Assembly (NCBI GenBank): GCA_015478775.1
Contig: JADMKP010000007.1
Span: 1 to 64,000 of the forward strand
Direction: 5' to 3'
DNA: 64,000 nucleotides
Origin: Fermentimonas sp.
GTDB lineage: Bacteria > Bacteroidota > Bacteroidia > Bacteroidales > Dysgonomonadaceae
The notes under the pieces were generated by a model. The model ran no database searches. It saw nothing but the letters and a program-made list of their open reading frames with translations, and had not been told where the DNA came from. This document shows, in pieces, positions 63,269 through 64,000 of this stretch (position 1 is its first letter; every line of letters begins with the position of its first letter). The translations under genes and the position numbers were made by a program.

Positions 63269-63446
63269 CTTAAGTAGTCTATTTAATCTGCAAACACGAG
63301 AACAGACTACAATAATAAGCAAAAGAATGGAATATTTAAACTAAAATGACAATCTTAAACGCCGTAAAAGTGAGATGGGATTTGTTCAAAACACTTATGA
63401 TCAGGAAGTATTATTTAGAATAAATCTATATTACCAAGATTTTTTG

Positions 63447-63454
63447 TAATTTTG
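63447..63454 (+). promoter_or_regulatory. -7 box TAATTTTG of the hemerythrin-domain gene
   Basis: TAATTTTG fits TAnnTTTG and predicts a start near 63459, leaving a leader of only 3 to 40 bases depending on which of three in-frame ATGs is used. Confidence 0.5.
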
Positions 63455-63473
63455 CAACAAAATGTTTGACACT

Positions 63474-64000
63474 ATGCATCATTCTTCAATAATAAAAATG
63501 AAACCATCTATTAAGATGGCCGAGCAGATAGATTCTAACCCGAAGCTGTTACTGATGTTGCAGCACTTTAACATCGATTTTAGAGTTAGTGATTTAACGG
63601 TTTCGCAACTTTGTCAAGAATATGACATAAGCGAGAACTTATTTGTGGATATTGCCAACTTATATAACGGTTTTGGTCCGAAGAAGAACCACACTTATAC
63701 AAAGAAAGATCTGCTGCAGGTGATTGATTTTTTGAAAAACACTCACCAATATTATCGCTTAGATATGTATCCGCAAATAAATAACTATATTCACCAACTA
63801 CAAGAGAACCACCCTGAAGTGGAGCTGAGGCTGATTGAGATGTTCTTTAATGAATATTTTAGCGAAGTGAAAGAGCATTTAGATTATGAAGATGACATTG
63901 CATTTCCTTATTTTATAAAGCTATTAAAAGAAAATAACACTAATGAGGCTCGCGAACTTTACTCATCTAAAGAATATAGCGATCATCATACTGATATTGA
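63474..64000 (+). CDS. hemerythrin domain-containing protein, 3' partial
   Basis: The frame runs off the end of the window without a stop. In-frame ATGs lie at 63462, 63474 and 63498; the middle one is taken here, though the segment MKPSIKMAEQIDSNPKLLLM starting at 63498 resembles the usual N-terminus. A short N-terminal helical region (FRVSDLTVSQLCQEYDIS) is followed by a four-helix segment with FLKNTHQYYRLDMYPQINNY and EYFSEVKEHLDYEDDIAFPYF, whose His, His and Asp/Glu residues fit a non-haem di-iron hemerythrin site. Related Bacteroidetes and YtfE/ScdA-type proteins are linked to oxygen, nitric oxide or iron-sulfur stress. Confidence 0.78.
   Translation, partial: MHHSSIIKMKPSIKMAEQIDSNPKLLLMLQHFNIDFRVSDLTVSQLCQEYDISENLFVDIANLYNGFGPKKNHTYTKKDLLQVIDFLKNTHQYYRLDMYPQINNYIHQLQENHPEVELRLIEMFFNEYFSEVKEHLDYEDDIAFPYFIKLLKENNTNEARELYSSKEYSDHHTDI

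Overview
The window is a piece of an AT-rich chromosome from the phylum Bacteroidetes, most likely order Bacteroidales. The evidence is lineage-typical genes (sprA and gldH of the type IX secretion/gliding machinery, the RprX/RprY two-component pair, DUF4290, DUF4348, DUF4922, DUF4861, DUF4998 and DUF5000 proteins) and many copies of the Bacteroidetes -7 promoter box TAnnTTTG. A Dysgonomonas/Proteiniphilum-like member is plausible, but genus cannot be fixed by eye.

Region 1 (1-12963, + strand) is a carbohydrate locus of five consecutive alpha-L-rhamnosidase-type enzymes: a 5'-partial GH78-like protein, a GH106 lipoprotein and three more secreted GH78-type proteins. They would strip L-rhamnose from a complex plant or algal glycan. 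No SusC/SusD pair, sugar kinase or regulator lies inside the window.

Region 2 (12965-17083, - strand) converges on it and looks eroded. It holds a DUF4861 protein, a basic-secretory-protein peptidase, a DUF4998/discoidin lipoprotein and the C-terminal stump of a DUF5000 lipoprotein, with the SusC/SusD genes expected upstream missing. A roughly 50-codon relic of a formate/nitrite transporter is fused onto the 3' end of the peptidase gene. A VOC protein follows.

Region 3 (17084-36944) is core genome: a PhnB-like VOC protein, tRNA-Asp, an S9 peptidase and LolD-type ATPase, pdxH converging on tsaB, an RRM protein, a PIN-PhoH protein converging on an acyl-ACP thioesterase, L-serine dehydratase, ruvA, the very large sprA, and rprX-rprY closed by a terminator.

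Region 4 (37010-38418) is a decayed secreted beta-helix-type pseudogene with two frameshifts, a nonsense codon and a probable internal deletion, followed by a long perfect hairpin and tRNA-Ser.

Region 5 (38574-64000) is housekeeping: an RhlE-like helicase with a long basic tail; a 2-oxoacid:ferredoxin oxidoreductase operon (ferredoxin, alpha, an extra 53-aa membrane protein, beta, gamma) whose gamma gene runs into a 21-bp tandem repeat; a long - strand run (DUF2520 protein, gldH, ricT, holB, metF, rseP, dxr, an orphan ABC ATPase, rimM, DUF4290, a glucosaminidase); then cdd, DUF4348, DUF4922, serB, a possible Usp-like protein with a TPR partner, nadD, a GlsB-like membrane protein, nspC, a nitroreductase and the start of a hemerythrin-domain gene cut by the window end.

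No CRISPR array, intact insertion sequence, phage module or rRNA was seen. The less ordinary signals are the recombination scars of regions 2 and 4, the coding-phase repeat beyond the gamma-subunit stop, and the small membrane protein inside the oxidoreductase operon.
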